Positions 24,504 to 34,883 of a stretch of DNA of 64,000 nt are shown here, one piece after another. Below the pieces are notes generated by a model, which was not told the DNA's origin, ran no database searches, and worked only from the letters and a program-made list of their open reading frames with translations. The stretch's first letter is position 1. Every line of letters starts with the position of its first letter. The DNA lies in contig NC_065875.1 of the NCBI RefSeq assembly GCF_933775445.1, positions 22,319,555 through 22,383,554 on the forward strand, given 5' to 3'. The stretch comes from Argentina anserina (Eukaryota > Streptophyta > Magnoliopsida > Rosales > Rosaceae). The translations under genes were made by a program, and so were the position numbers.

Positions 24504-25660
24504 TTGCATTCAGGCGAGGTTTCGGCGCCATCGTTGATCCCTCCCCTCATTGTATCTCTCCTCATGACAAACCTTGATTCCCTTACCCAAAAGTTTGCTA
24601 AACAACTCGCTATTGCGAGTCCGGATGTATTCGACATCTCAAGTGTCCATAACGACGATAACAGCTCGGCGGGCTCTGGCCAAGCTTTCCTCCTAGTGCG
24701 GCCGGTGGCTTCGAAAAGGGTATCAGCATTGGATCTATGTTCCGACTTTCGTCATATATGGACGTTGGAGGGATCGTTCCAGGTGCAAGAACGACCCCAG
24801 ATAGATTTCTTTTCACTTTCAACCATGGCAAGGATGCAAATAGAGTGATCAATGGAGGACCCTGGTACTACGCTAGGGCTCCGATCGTTTTTCAAGAATA
24901 TGATGGGGTTGCATACATCATTTCTATCCCTATGGATCGCTTGTACTTTTGGGTTTATCTGAAGAATTTCCGCCCAGATTTGAGAAGCTGAACCGTATCA
25001 AAATGGTGGCAATGGTTGCTGGTAGTTTCCTCTATTGGAATGATAAAGGAATGGAGAGCTTCTCACAAAATCAAGGTTAGGGTTTCTCACAACCTCGATC
25101 ATCCTTTTGTGATGAAGAAACTGATTAAGTTCTCGGATCAAGTTGAGAAAGAGATTTTCTTCTACTATGATAAGCTGCAAGGACGGTGCCAAAAGTGCAA
25201 TCTAATATGGCATGAGGAAGGACAATGCTACAAGGCTCCATCTGCAGGGCTGATGGGTACCTCGGCAAAACCTAGCTTGCCAAACCTCTCAACCTTATTG
25301 ACTGATCCAGGTTTGGCTCTTAAGCATGGCTTGTTTCATTTTTTGGGTACTAATGATGTCCAATCTACATATAGTGTGCAACCAACGTTTGATTTACATG
25401 CTAGTAGCTCAAATAGCTAAGCTTCTACGGAGCCTTATTGTTTCCACAAACCGGTGGTGCTTAATCGAAAGAATGTTTTTGAAACTACTGATAATAGCCT
25501 CGCACTTGTTCCTTATATCGGTAATCATGAGCATATGATAGCTGGTAGCTTGGCTGAGGATTTGCAAACCAAGCGACAACGTGACACACGATTGAGGATT
25601 TTGTGGCTAACACTCAGAGAACTGCCCCTCCAAAAAAGCTGAAGATGCCTGAATTCCCAA
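24504..25660 (+). pseudogene. LINE-type ORF1 relic (DUF4283 plus zinc knuckle)
   Basis: Overlapping plus-strand frames (24504-24848, 24737-24991, 25016-25420, 25454-25642) are pieces of one broken reading frame. The second has RFLFTFNHGKDANRVINGGP and WYYARAPIVFQEYDG, the DUF4283 pattern of plant LINE ORF1 and related gag-like proteins. The third has a CX2CX4HX4C zinc knuckle, CQKCNLIWHEEGQC. At least two frameshifts and several stops are needed to link the pieces. No endonuclease or reverse transcriptase follows, because a different repeat starts at about 25692. It is therefore a dead 5' fragment of a LINE. Confidence 0.78.
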
Positions 25661-25691
25661 CGAAGCTTACTCCAAGATCGCTGGGACTAGT

Positions 25692-26530
25692 TGTCACGAC
25701 CTGCCCCAAAATATACCCTAATATCGAGGCAGATCGTGTGGAGACCACTGCCAAAGGAGATATACCAAAAATTTCGGCATAGTCTCCCCAGAAAGTAGCC
25801 ATTCCAATTTGCACAAAAGACACTCTCAATATCTCAAATACAACTTCAACACCTGGAGCCACCATGCTCCCCAAACCTTCAACTCCACAAACACAATTCA
25901 AAAATATAATTCAAAAAGTATGACGGAGTATGCCACGTTCATTACCTAATCTCGTTGGACTCCGAGAGCTCGTAACTCGTCTTATACCACAACCACCCAA
26001 CCCACTAAGACAACGGGGTCACAACAATCATACATCATTCTATAAACACTGAACCGTGTAAATTTACACTTATAATGACGTTCACTCGGGAGGTAAACAC
26101 GAGACCATACGACCCTCGGTGAGTCACTAGTCCTCTCCTTTCTAATCTCTATCGGAACCCTGCCAGTACATCCCCTCTCTTCTAGCGACTCAGTAATATC
26201 AATACCGCTTTCGGTTCATCCCCTCTCTTCCGGTACCCCCGGTTCATCCCCCCTCTTCCGGTACCCCCGGTTCATCACCTCTATTCCGGTTCTGCTGGTT
26301 CATCCCCTCTCTTCAGGTACCTCCGGTTCATCCATTCTCTTCCGGTTCTCTTGGTTCATCCCTTCTCTTCCGGTTTCCTCCGGTTCATCCCCTCTCTTTC
26401 GGTTTCCCCCGGTTCATCCCCTCTCTTCCGGTTCTTTCAGTTCATCCCTTCTCTTCTGGTACCCCTAGTTTATCCCATCTCTTTCGGTTCTCCCGGTTCA
26501 TCCCCTCTCTCCCGGAGTCTCACTCACACA
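25692..26530. repeat. Unclassified repeat beginning TGTCACGACC, containing a minisatellite
   Basis: A sequence break at 25692 (TGTCACGACCTGCCCC) ends the LINE relic. The following 800 bases are non-coding and include GAGGCAGATCGTGTGGAGACC and a 28-bp tandem array. The opening resembles long terminal repeats seen in plants, but I could not find a partner copy in the window, so the class is open. Confidence 0.45.
26213..26515. repeat. 28-bp minisatellite (GGTTCATCCCCTCTCTTCCGG type)
   Basis: Units begin with GGTTCATC at 26213, 26241, 26269, 26297, 26325, 26353, 26382 and 26411, and continue less regularly to about 26515. The spacing is 28 or 29 bases. Each unit reads roughly GGTTCATCCCCTCTCTTCCG plus a variable GTACCCCC tail. 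About 11 copies are present, with scattered point changes. Confidence 0.92.
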
Positions 26531-26802
26531 CATATAACGTTACCGCCATACCCTAAAGTCTCACTCGTAAATGCCAAAGCTAATCAATCCAACTAACTGA
26601 GATAACCGAAACCATAACTCGAATGAATACCCAACACTCGGCGTTAATCTGCATACCTTTACCTGATAATAAATCCCACGATCCTAATACTAATTCCGAT
26701 AGAAGTAATTAATGTTATACAATTAACTAACAATATGATCATATAACAACCATCATTAAATAACCACAATTCTTAAAGCATCAACACATCTAGCAATGAG
26801 AA

Positions 26803-27276
26803 TGTTAATGTTGTGTATTGCGCTATGGCAATATGCTTCACTATTCGTTCATAAGATACGCCGTGCTCCTTACTCCGTTCCTGTCACAAGTAGCACGAAT
26901 TGTCAAAGTGGAGACCACATAGGCGTGGTCTTCAACTCTCCGATGCTCAAGTCAGGTCAATAGTAATTTATGCAGAGTAACAGTGAGTGGTTTAGTTTGC
27001 TCACTTTATGATGTCAAAAGTTTGTCCTTTTATAGCTGAGTTGAGGTAGATCATTTTCTCATCTTCCGATGTGGGATTAAGTCTAGTTGAGGTGTTCTCT
27101 AGGGCTCCCCTTTGGATGCGCGTGATGGCCAATCCGTAGTCAGTTTGGGCCGCGGGGCGGCTCATTACACAACTAGTGCGGCTGCCTTTCTGCTGGTACT
27201 GCGAGGCTGGGCTATTTATAGGTCTTAATGTGCTGATAGTTGCGTTGATTATGGCTGGCATAAGCCTATGCCAACA
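26803..27276 (-). repeat. 3' LTR of the gypsy element, apparently complete
   Basis: In element sense it starts TGTTGGCATAGGC (27276) and ends CACAACATTAACA (26803), the usual TG...CA ends. It has a TATA box CTATAAATAG at plus 27212-27221. It aligns with 34094-34446 with, by eye, roughly 10 percent differences over about 330 bases, which suggests an old insertion. Confidence 0.85.
27212..27221 (-). promoter_or_regulatory. TATA box in the 3' LTR
   Basis: The minus strand reads CCTATAAATAGCCC here, a good TATA box within the LTR U3 region. The matching part of the other LTR is missing. Confidence 0.6.
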
Positions 27277-27474
27277 AGTCCCCCCAAGTTCCCAGTGTAG
27301 GGAGGCAATTTCTTGACTGGGGAGTTAAAATCAAGCATTTTTCCATAATCAGCGGTGGATCCCGCAAACCCCCCGGAGTCCCCCCACTCCCAGGTTAAGG
27401 AATGTCGCCTGAGTTGCGGACGGTTTAATAAACTGTGTGGTGAGCATCTTTGGGTGTTGTTGTTGGTCATGGTG

Positions 27475-28195
27475 CGTCCTTCATAGCGTAGTAAGTCTTT
27501 ATGCATATGGCGTCTTTGAATGCTATTTTTGAACGTAATGCGTCCATCATTGTGTAGTAAATCGTTACACGTAGAACGTCTTTAGCCGCTATCTTTGAGC
27601 ATAGTGTGTGCGTCATTGCGTAGTGAATCTTTACGCGTAGAATTTCTTTAGCCGTTATCTTTGAGCGTAGTGCGTCCTTCATTGTGTAGTGAATCTTTAC
27701 GCATATGGTGTCTTTAGCCGCTATCTTTGAGCGTAGTGCGTTCGTCATTGCGTAGTAAATTTTTACGCGTATGACGTCTCTAGCCGCTATCTTTGAACAT
27801 AGTGCGTCTTTCATGGCGTAATAAATCTTTACGCATAGGACGTCTTTAGACGCTATCTCTGAGCGTAGTGCGTCCGTCATAGCGTAGTAAATCTTTACGC
27901 GTAGAACGTCTTTAGACGCTATATTTGAGCGTAGTATGTCCGTCATTGCGTAGTAAATTTTTACGCGTAGGATGTTTTTAGCCGCTATCTTTGAACGTAG
28001 TGCGTCTGTCATGGCGTAGTAAATCTTTACGTGTAGGACTTCTTTCGACGCTATATTTGAGTGTAGTACGTCTGTCATGGCGTAGTAAATCTTTACACGT
28101 AAGACGTCTTTCGACGTTATCTTTGAGCGTAGTGCGTCCGTCATAGCGTAGTAAATCTTTACGCGTATGACGTCTTTTAGGCGCTATCTTTGGCA
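27475..28195 (-). repeat. 66-bp tandem array coding for 22-residue repeats
   Basis: About 11 units of 66 bases, each containing CGTAGTAAATCTTTACGCGT and GCTATCTTTGAGCGTAGTGC with variants. Because 66 is a multiple of three, the minus strand stays open for 225 codons (27467-28144). It reads MTDALRSKIAAKDVLRVKIYYA-type units, ten nearly complete, with conserved hydrophobic and basic positions. It lies between the antisense ORF and the 3' LTR. Whether the repeats act as protein or as DNA is not clear. The uniform length and absence of stops in one frame are notable but also follow from recent array expansion. Confidence 0.93.
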
Positions 28196-28488
28196 TTATG
28201 ACGTGGGCCGAGAGAGGTGCTATTCGCGTTGTGGGCAACACGTGTCGTACACGAGTGAGTTGACAGCGATTCCGCGCCTGCAGAGGAGAGATGGTTCATG
28301 TCAACATCATCTAAATCGTGCACGAGTGAGTTGGAGGCTAACTACCTGAACCTGGTACGGCGAAGCAGGAGTAGTCAGTCGCGTTGTGAGGATCATGCCG
28401 CAGTCTTTGTGAGGGTACTAGCGAATTGGAAAACTAGCGATCGACTAGTACGATAGAGTCAAGATGCGAGGAGATCGGGGAGAGTGAG

Positions 28489-30650
28489 GTGTGCCCGATT
28501 CCTAGTCAAGACCGGGGTGTGCACGTGCGTATTGCGAGCGCTTCTGGGACTAGTACATCCAGTTCGGCGTTGAGTCCAGCGCATGTAAAGCGCTGGTTAG
28601 ATGGCGGGGTGCAGAAATCAGAAGTGGAGAAGCCGCAGGGGGCAGACCTCGCTGCAGTGCTCGGCCACGTGGAAGAGTATGGCTCGATACTGCCCGAGGG
28701 ATACGCGCTGGTCAGTCCCTCCGTATTGCGGCTAGGGGTGGAATTACCGTTGGATCCGCGACTGCAATGTTTGGTGGCAGAGTTTGGCTTGGCCTTTGGA
28801 CAAGTTAGCTATAATATGTGGCGGGTTATTCTCGGCCTCTGCTCGCTCTTCCACTTGTCAGGATACTGGTTTCCTACTGTGGCGAAGGTACTTCACTTCT
28901 TCAAGATAGACTATAACCAGCGTAACGAAAATGGATGAACTGTGCGCTTCATTAGGCGGGACGGACGTAGCGAGTTTTATGTGCTGGAGAATTGGCCCTC
29001 TTCAGAAGCTAACTGGCGAAATAATAGCTTCTTCGTAGAAATTGAGTGGGAGTATGGGAAAGAGTATCTCCCGGAGAAGCGCATTCCTTCACACTTTCAA
29101 GCAATTAACTGTATGTGTTAATTTTATTGATTATGTTATGCATAATAGTTGTGTACTGATGTATGGTTGTTCTTATGTTGCGCAGTAGGGAGAATGTTAG
29201 TGTTATCAGGACGCGAAGTTGACCGTATCAACCGTGTGACGTACTTGTGGAGGTGCCAAGGTCAGAACTTGATTCATGACTTAAAGGTGTTGACCAACCC
29301 ATACATGCTATTTGAGCAAGGATTACTCTGCCGTCATCGTGAGTGACACCACTACGCCTTTTTTTTTGCGTACTGATTCGTAATTGTGTGTGTAGCTATG
29401 ACGCTCTCGGTAAACAGGAACTTTGATAAGTCAGAGCGTGTTTGCTACGCGAGGTTCTTACAGTAAGAAGATCCCAACGTAACTGCGGATACAAAAGGAC
29501 TAGCTCTAACCATGCTGCAACGTGTGATGGCTAAGAAATCGGCGGCGGCGAATAAGAAGGTAAACGCTGCCGTGAGCGGGTTGAGGACTCGTCGCATGTC
29601 ATGGACCTGCCCGTACCGACACACGCATCCTTATCAAATGAGCAAGGCTTGCCTTACCGTAGCGATGTGGAAGCTATGGGATAGATAGACACCGATCCGC
29701 GGTTGGCCATATATGCGGAGTAGTTGGAGGGGGGCAAGAAGAAAAAGGCACAAAAAACGGTCGCCACTCAGCATAAGGCGAAGTCCACCGCCACACCTGA
29801 GAAGGTGGTAGATATGAAGGTTGATGCACCGTAGCCGAAGAGACAAAAGACTACCCAGAAGGGGCTAATAACCTTCACTGAATCCAGGGTGTACGAGGAC
29901 CTCTTGGCCTTGGATTGTAGTCCACTAAGCTAGCTGGGCACAACGGACTTGGAGAAGCTCGTCTAGATAGGCCAACGTGTCGGGCTCAGTGACTGAACAT
30001 GACATCAATCATGCAGCAAGAGTGCTGATGTTGGATAATGACTTGGCCAATGCCCGGGCTAAGCTGGAGAACGCAGCGAACCTGCAAGAAGACCTTTGCC
30101 AAGAGGTTGCCCGTCGGGAGGTAGCCGAGTCTCTGGCACATCAAATGACCGTAGAAAGAGATGTAGCGCAGTCAGCTCTGGTCAAGGCAGAGAGACTACT
30201 CGGGCAGGTGAGGGAGGAAGCAGAGGTGGAGAAGGCGCGCGTAGTGGAGAAGGCTACAGCCAGCGCAGTGGCAGCATTTAAGGTGTCACCGGAGATGACG
30301 GAGTACCTGGAAGGGTACTATGTCACGGCCGTAGGTGACATGATTGCGCAACTCCAGGAGCTGGGGATGTTGGATCTGGCGGACTACGAGTTTCAGTTGA
30401 GGAAGAAGGGGTTGGAAGCGCCACGTATGCCGCATGAGGTGGTACCGCCTTTCTCGTAGCCTTCCTCTACTGCAGAGGACGAAGTGCCGGAGGAAAATGG
30501 TAAGGAAATTTCTGACTCTTCTTCTACTGGTTTATCTTGTGATAATGACAAGTCTGATTCTAATCCGGAGACTCTTTCTCCTATTTCTCCCTCGCAGAGC
30601 GCCATGATGCACAATCGCCGCAAGGTGAATCGGGGCAAGTGGCGGACTTA
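28489..30650 (+). pseudogene. Antisense additional ORF of the Tat element (transposon-protein-like)
   Basis: Plus-strand frames run opposite to the element's pol. 28489-28938 encodes LGVELPLDPRLQCLVAEFGL and ILGLCSLFHLSGYWFPTV. This continues with RSEFYVLENWPSSEANWRN after a stop at 28936-28938, then 29184-29340 (GRMLVLSGREVDRINRVTYL) after a plausible intron (AAC T|GTATGTG to GCGCAG|TAGGG). A coiled-coil-rich part spans 29977-30459. The pattern resembles the 'putative plant transposon protein' ORFs known as additional ORFs in Tat-lineage elements, where they can lie antisense between pol and the 3' LTR. In-frame stops show that it is broken. Its function in the family is not known. Confidence 0.7.
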
Positions 30651-31189
30651 GATATTGCGTGAACAAGTGATGCGGCTTAAACAACGCGGCGTAGCTTAAG
30701 CTGTGGGGGAGGAACATGAAGGGAGTTAAAAGACTAGGCGTAATGGAAGAACCTCCTTCGTACCCGATGCGCCTCATTTTTTTTTGTTTCCGTTGTATTT
30801 TTCAAGCTTTCATGTGTAATAGGCCATGTGCCGTACTGTTTGATTTAATGAAGTAAATCCCTTGGGCCTTCGAAGTTATTTTTGTTTCCTGTGTTATTGT
30901 GGTAGCGAACGTTGTTAGATTGTTGTTTTATACTTTTGGCTACATGTTCAATACTATCTTTGTTGCGCGCACAATGCAATAGTCTGTCGAAGGAATCTAA
31001 TTTCCATGATACGCTAGTGTACTGGAGTAGTAAGGATCAATGGTTTGAAAAATTCCTCATTTCATTGATAGCCTGGCCGTAGCCGAGTGTACAAAGATAG
31101 CTTTGGTAGTGTGCCGTAAGTACTTAAAACAATCCAAGTCTTTGTGTTGCGCTATGCGCAGACCTTTACTTGTAGTAGTACTTAAGTTG

Positions 31190-32400
31190 TTCCATGTTCT
31201 AAAGGTGGACTAGTCTTTCTTCGTACTTATCTTCCAAATAATACGTGTTGGGTTCAACGATCTCGACGACTTTATATGGTCTGTCCCATCTCGGACGTAA
31301 ACCGGTGACCTTTGTTTGAACCTTCTTAAGGACCCAGTCACCGAGCTAGAGTGTTCTGCTCTTTACTCTGGAGTTGTAGAAGCGTGCCACACACTACTTG
31401 TTCAGGATGTTGTGATGGTGCGTTGCAATGCGCTTCTCCTCTAATAGGTCTTTATCTAGTTGCATATTTTCTGAATTGGTCTCAGAGTCAAACAACGAAA
31501 CCCATTGTGTTGGATGGAATACTTCGATGGGGAGTACTTCTTCTGTGCCGTATATGAGACAGAAAGGTGTCTCGCTCGTGGCCTCTGTTGGCGTGGTGCG
31601 GATTTCCTATAGTACTTCGTCAAGCTTCTCGGGCCAAATCCCCTTTGCCGCATCCAATTTCTTCCTAAGGAGACCCTTGATTAGCTTGTTGGCGGCCTCT
31701 ACTTGCCCATTAGTCTTGGGGTGCGCGATAGAGGCGAACTTGAGCGTAGTCCCTCTTGCTTTGTACCATGTGATGAGGTGGTCATTATTGAACTATGTGC
31801 CATTGCCCGTGATGATAGATTCTGGCGTACCATGATAGTAAAAGATAGTGTGATGTAGAAAATGTTGGACCTTCTCAGTTGTTATTGCGGCCAAGGGTGT
31901 GGCTTCAATCCACTTGGAGTGATAGTCGATGCACATGATGACCCACTTAAATTGGCACTTCCCGACGGGAAGTGGGCCAATTAAATCCATGCCCCAGATG
32001 CAGTTAATCCATGGGCTGACTATGTATGATAGTGGTTCTAAGGGTTGTTGTGGTATATGCCCATGTATTTGACATTTATGGCAAGATCTGGCTAGCTCTT
32101 GTGTGTTGGCAGCAAGTGTGGGCTAGTAATAGCATGTTCGTAGTGTCTTTCCAGCTAGTGCACGACTGCCCTAGTGGTTACCGCAGTCGCCACTGTGAAT
32201 TTCTTGCAAGATCCGTTTGCCTTCTTCAGTTGTAACGCATCTTAAACTAGCGTTCAGGAGGTCCTGGCGATAGATTGTGTCGTTTTGCAAGTGGTATCTC
32301 ACCGCGCGTCTCCTTAGCTGTCTTGCAACGTCCTTGTCTTCGGGTAGCTTTCCATCATGTTTAAATGCTATGATCTCGTCCATCCACGAGCCTTAATGTC
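31190..32400 (-). pseudogene. Integrase region of gypsy pol, broken
   Basis: Read on the minus strand, it starts with a zinc-binding part (GKRILQEIHSGDCGNH, later SCHKCQIHG). The core follows with MDLIGPLP, YHSKWIEATPL and IAHPKTNGQVEAANK, then a C-terminal part with LRPRWDRPYKVVEI. The motif that normally reads TDNG is TGNG here, so a catalytic aspartate is lost. Several stops interrupt the frame. Confidence 0.85.
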
Positions 32401-32489
32401 GTTCTATATGGTATATCTCCTATAAAGTCTAGGAGTGGAAGGATGGTGGAGCACTTCGACCCTGGTATCCTTGTGACACTGATGTGGCT

Positions 32490-32933
32490 GCGTCGTGGCA
32501 AGCCTGGCTAAGAAGTCCGCCCTTGCGTTACTAGTCCTCGGGATATGGGTAATAAGATATGATTCAAATCATTTTAATAACGCTGTGACGTATGTCAAGT
32601 AGGCTGCTAATTTCTCATCTTTGGCGGTGAAAGACCCGGTGACTTGATTGATTACCAGCTAAGAGTCGCTGAATATATTGATACTAGTGCGCCAATGCTG
32701 AGGGCTAACTGTAGTCCTGCAATTAGTGTCTCATATTCCGCTACATTATTGAAGGCAGTAAAGTTGAATTTGAGAGCGTACTCCAGCTCTAGTCCCCTCG
32801 ATCCCCTCAGAATGATGCATGCACCACTAGAATTGGCGCAACTGGAACCATCCATGTGTAAGTTCCATGGAAAAATTGTGGTGCGGGTAATGACATTGCC
32901 TGGTGCTGTCTCAGTCGTATCTCGGGGAATCAT
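32490..32933 (-). pseudogene. Second (archaeal-type) RNase H domain of gypsy pol
   Basis: HMDGSSCANSSGACIILRG, LEYALKFNFTAFNNVAEYET and LIAGLQLALSIGA on the minus strand match the additional RNase H acquired by Tat-lineage elements. A later NARADFLARLA supplies the last conserved acidic motif. Stops after LSW and after LLK break the frame. Confidence 0.82.
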
Positions 32934-33074
32934 TTATGCTAAAATCAGCTACGGCTTGGCCCTTTATAGCGGATCGTGGCTTGTATTCGATGTCAAATTA
33001 TGTCAACTCAATAGCCCATTTGCTGAGTCGTCCCAAGTGTTATGGATTTTGCAGTACTTGTTTGAGGGGTTGGT

Positions 33075-34046
33075 TTATAAGCACGTGGATACTGTGAGCA
33101 AGTAATGGCACAGTCGTCTAACTGCGACGATAAGCGCAAGAGCTAATTGTTCCAGTGTCGGGTATCGCATCTCTAGGCCGTTCATAGCTCTGCCAGCGTA
33201 TAAGACTGGTAACTCTTTAGTTCCATCCCGGCGAATGCCAGCAATGTATGATGTTTCACTGAACAGGTGGCAGAGTGTGACGTCATCAAATTCTTTGCTG
33301 GCGGTGACTTTTTTGAAGTTATCAATGTACCAGAACATGTCGCCCTCGCCCGTGTATGGTGTATTCTTTGGACTCTTAGATTGTGATGGGCGTATAATAT
33401 TCATTATTTGCGTGGTGAATGGACCCGGCCTGGCCGCGAATACTGGTTGGCACCGCGGATTGGCATCCCGTTGCTCGATGGCGGTTAACCGCTGTAATAT
33501 CAAGGCTAACATGGGGTCCGTACTATGGCCAGTGGTATGGGATCGTGAGCGAGAAGTGACGCTCATGCTTCCCTCTTCGTGGTTGCAAATACGCCTGGAA
33601 GATAGTGGCCGCTTCCTAGCGAGTTCGGAGGGGGTCAAACTGACGCTTAGATTGACTTGTTCCCACCCTTTTGTTTGCGCGCTACCTTCGCGCTGTGATT
33701 CTTCATGCTGACGACTGCGTTCTGCCCTTTCTAGCTGTGCTCGCATCCTGTCGAGTTCGGCCTACAAAGCTGCAACCTTCTCCCGTTCGAGTGCCTAGCG
33801 TTGCTGGCATTCGGTTAGGTCTTTGGCCATGTTTTCCATCCTCGCAGCGATCACGGGATCAGGAGTCGCGCTAGTGCTGGCGACCGTCCCGGGTGTAGGG
33901 GTGAGAATTATATAGTCATTTGTGGAGGGTAGGGGATGGTTGAGGCTAAGGTCCGTTATGTCTTCCACATGACCGTCGGTTGGAATAAGGGGTAAAGAGT
34001 TAGGAGTGCTCATTTCGAAGTGCAGTTGCTTCGCTAAATGTTGCAT
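33075..34046 (-). pseudogene. gag remnant joined to the first RNase H domain
   Basis: The frame starts MQHLAKQLHFEMSTPNS at 34046 and runs, across stops near 33795 and 33750, to a gag segment with YTGEGDMFWYIDNFKKVTAS (about 33340-33300). At about 33260 it passes without a stop into SETSYIAGIRRDGTKELPVL and MRYPTLEQLALALIVAVRRL, the RNase H that normally lies after reverse transcriptase. The rest of gag, the protease and the whole reverse transcriptase are missing, so an internal deletion has made an in-frame gag-RNase H fusion. Confidence 0.8.
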
Positions 34047-34093
34047 GTGTTTTACGGGAACTTTTTGTTGCGTATTCCCACAGACGACGCCAA

Positions 34094-34446
34094 TGTTAAT
34101 GTTGTGTATTGCGCTATGTCAATATGCTTCAATACTATTCGTTCACAAGATACGCCGTGTTCCTTGTTCCGTTCATGTCACAAGTAGCACTAATCGTCAA
34201 AGTGGAGACCACGACGGCGGGGTCTTCAACTCTCCAATAATCAAGTCATGTCAATAGTAATTTATGCAGAATAATAGTGAGTGGTTTAGTTTGCTTACCT
34301 TATGATGTCAAAAGTTTGTCGTTTTTATAGTTGAGTTGAGGTAGATTATTCTCTCATCTTTCGATGTAGGATTAAGTCTAGTTGAGGTGTTCTCTGGGGC
34401 TCCCATTGGGATGCGCGTGAGGGCGCGTCTGTAGTCGCTAGGGCCT
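34094..34446 (-). repeat. 5' LTR of the gypsy element, truncated
   Basis: It is similar to 26803-27160 in the same orientation and stops near 34446, so the outer 120 or so bases, including the TATA box, are missing. A T-rich sequence of unrelated origin follows. The truncation removes the element's own promoter. Confidence 0.8.
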
Positions 34447-34883
34447 CTGTTTTTGTTTTTTTCGTTTCACTTTTTGCTTTTGATTCGTTATCATTTGAAC
34501 CCTAGTTTTGGTTTTTCTTTGTTTTGTTGGTCCTTGTTTGGTTCCCATGTTTGTTCATGGAGTTTCCTGGTTGCTTGGTGCTTATTGCTTAGATAGGTGG
34601 GCGGGAAATGTAAGTTAATTGCTTGTTTGCTTCCTGCCCACCAGATCAATAGAAAAAGGTCCAACCACATTTGGAAATGTAAGTTAATTTCTTGATCAAC
34701 GGGTGAACGTGAAAACAATGTGCTACATCTATTGACTATTGTTACTGTACATGTTCTTCCCGGTTAAGGCCCATATACTGAGCCCGCTAATGACCGATGG
34801 GCAAAACGACGTCGTAGGAGCTCCCATCCACGGGTGAAAACAAAATGGGATGATAGAGAGAGAAGAAGAAGAAGAAGAAGAGA
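34447..34883. other. Upstream region of the nucleotidyltransferase gene
   Basis: This non-coding stretch lies between the truncated LTR and the next ATG. It holds a short direct repeat, GGAAATGTAAGTTAATT at 34606 and 34674, and the perfect palindrome ACGACGTCGT at 34806-34815, about 70 bases before the ATG. That palindrome is a possible bZIP (C-box, GACGTC) site. A GA-rich leader precedes the ATG. Confidence 0.5.

Larger units (their letters stand above)
26803..34446 (-). mobile_element. Decayed Ty3/gypsy retrotransposon, Tat-type, minus orientation
   Basis: Direct repeats at 26803-27276 and 34094-34446 are its LTRs. On the minus strand the order is truncated 5' LTR, probable primer site, gag, RNase H, second RNase H, integrase, an antisense ORF region, a 66-bp tandem array, a purine-rich tract and the 3' LTR. 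Just inside the 5' LTR the sense strand reads TTGGCGTCGTCTGTGGGAA, which resembles the conserved start of many plant gypsy elements. ACTTGGGGGGACT next to the 3' LTR is a likely polypurine tract. Protease and reverse transcriptase are missing, and the coding parts have many stops. The second RNase H and the antisense ORF are hallmarks of the Tat lineage. Confidence 0.85.

Noticed and set aside
27467..28144. The 66-bp array as a CRISPR or centromeric satellite
   Set aside because: Units are contiguous without spacers, only about 11 copies exist, and they lie inside a retrotransposon.
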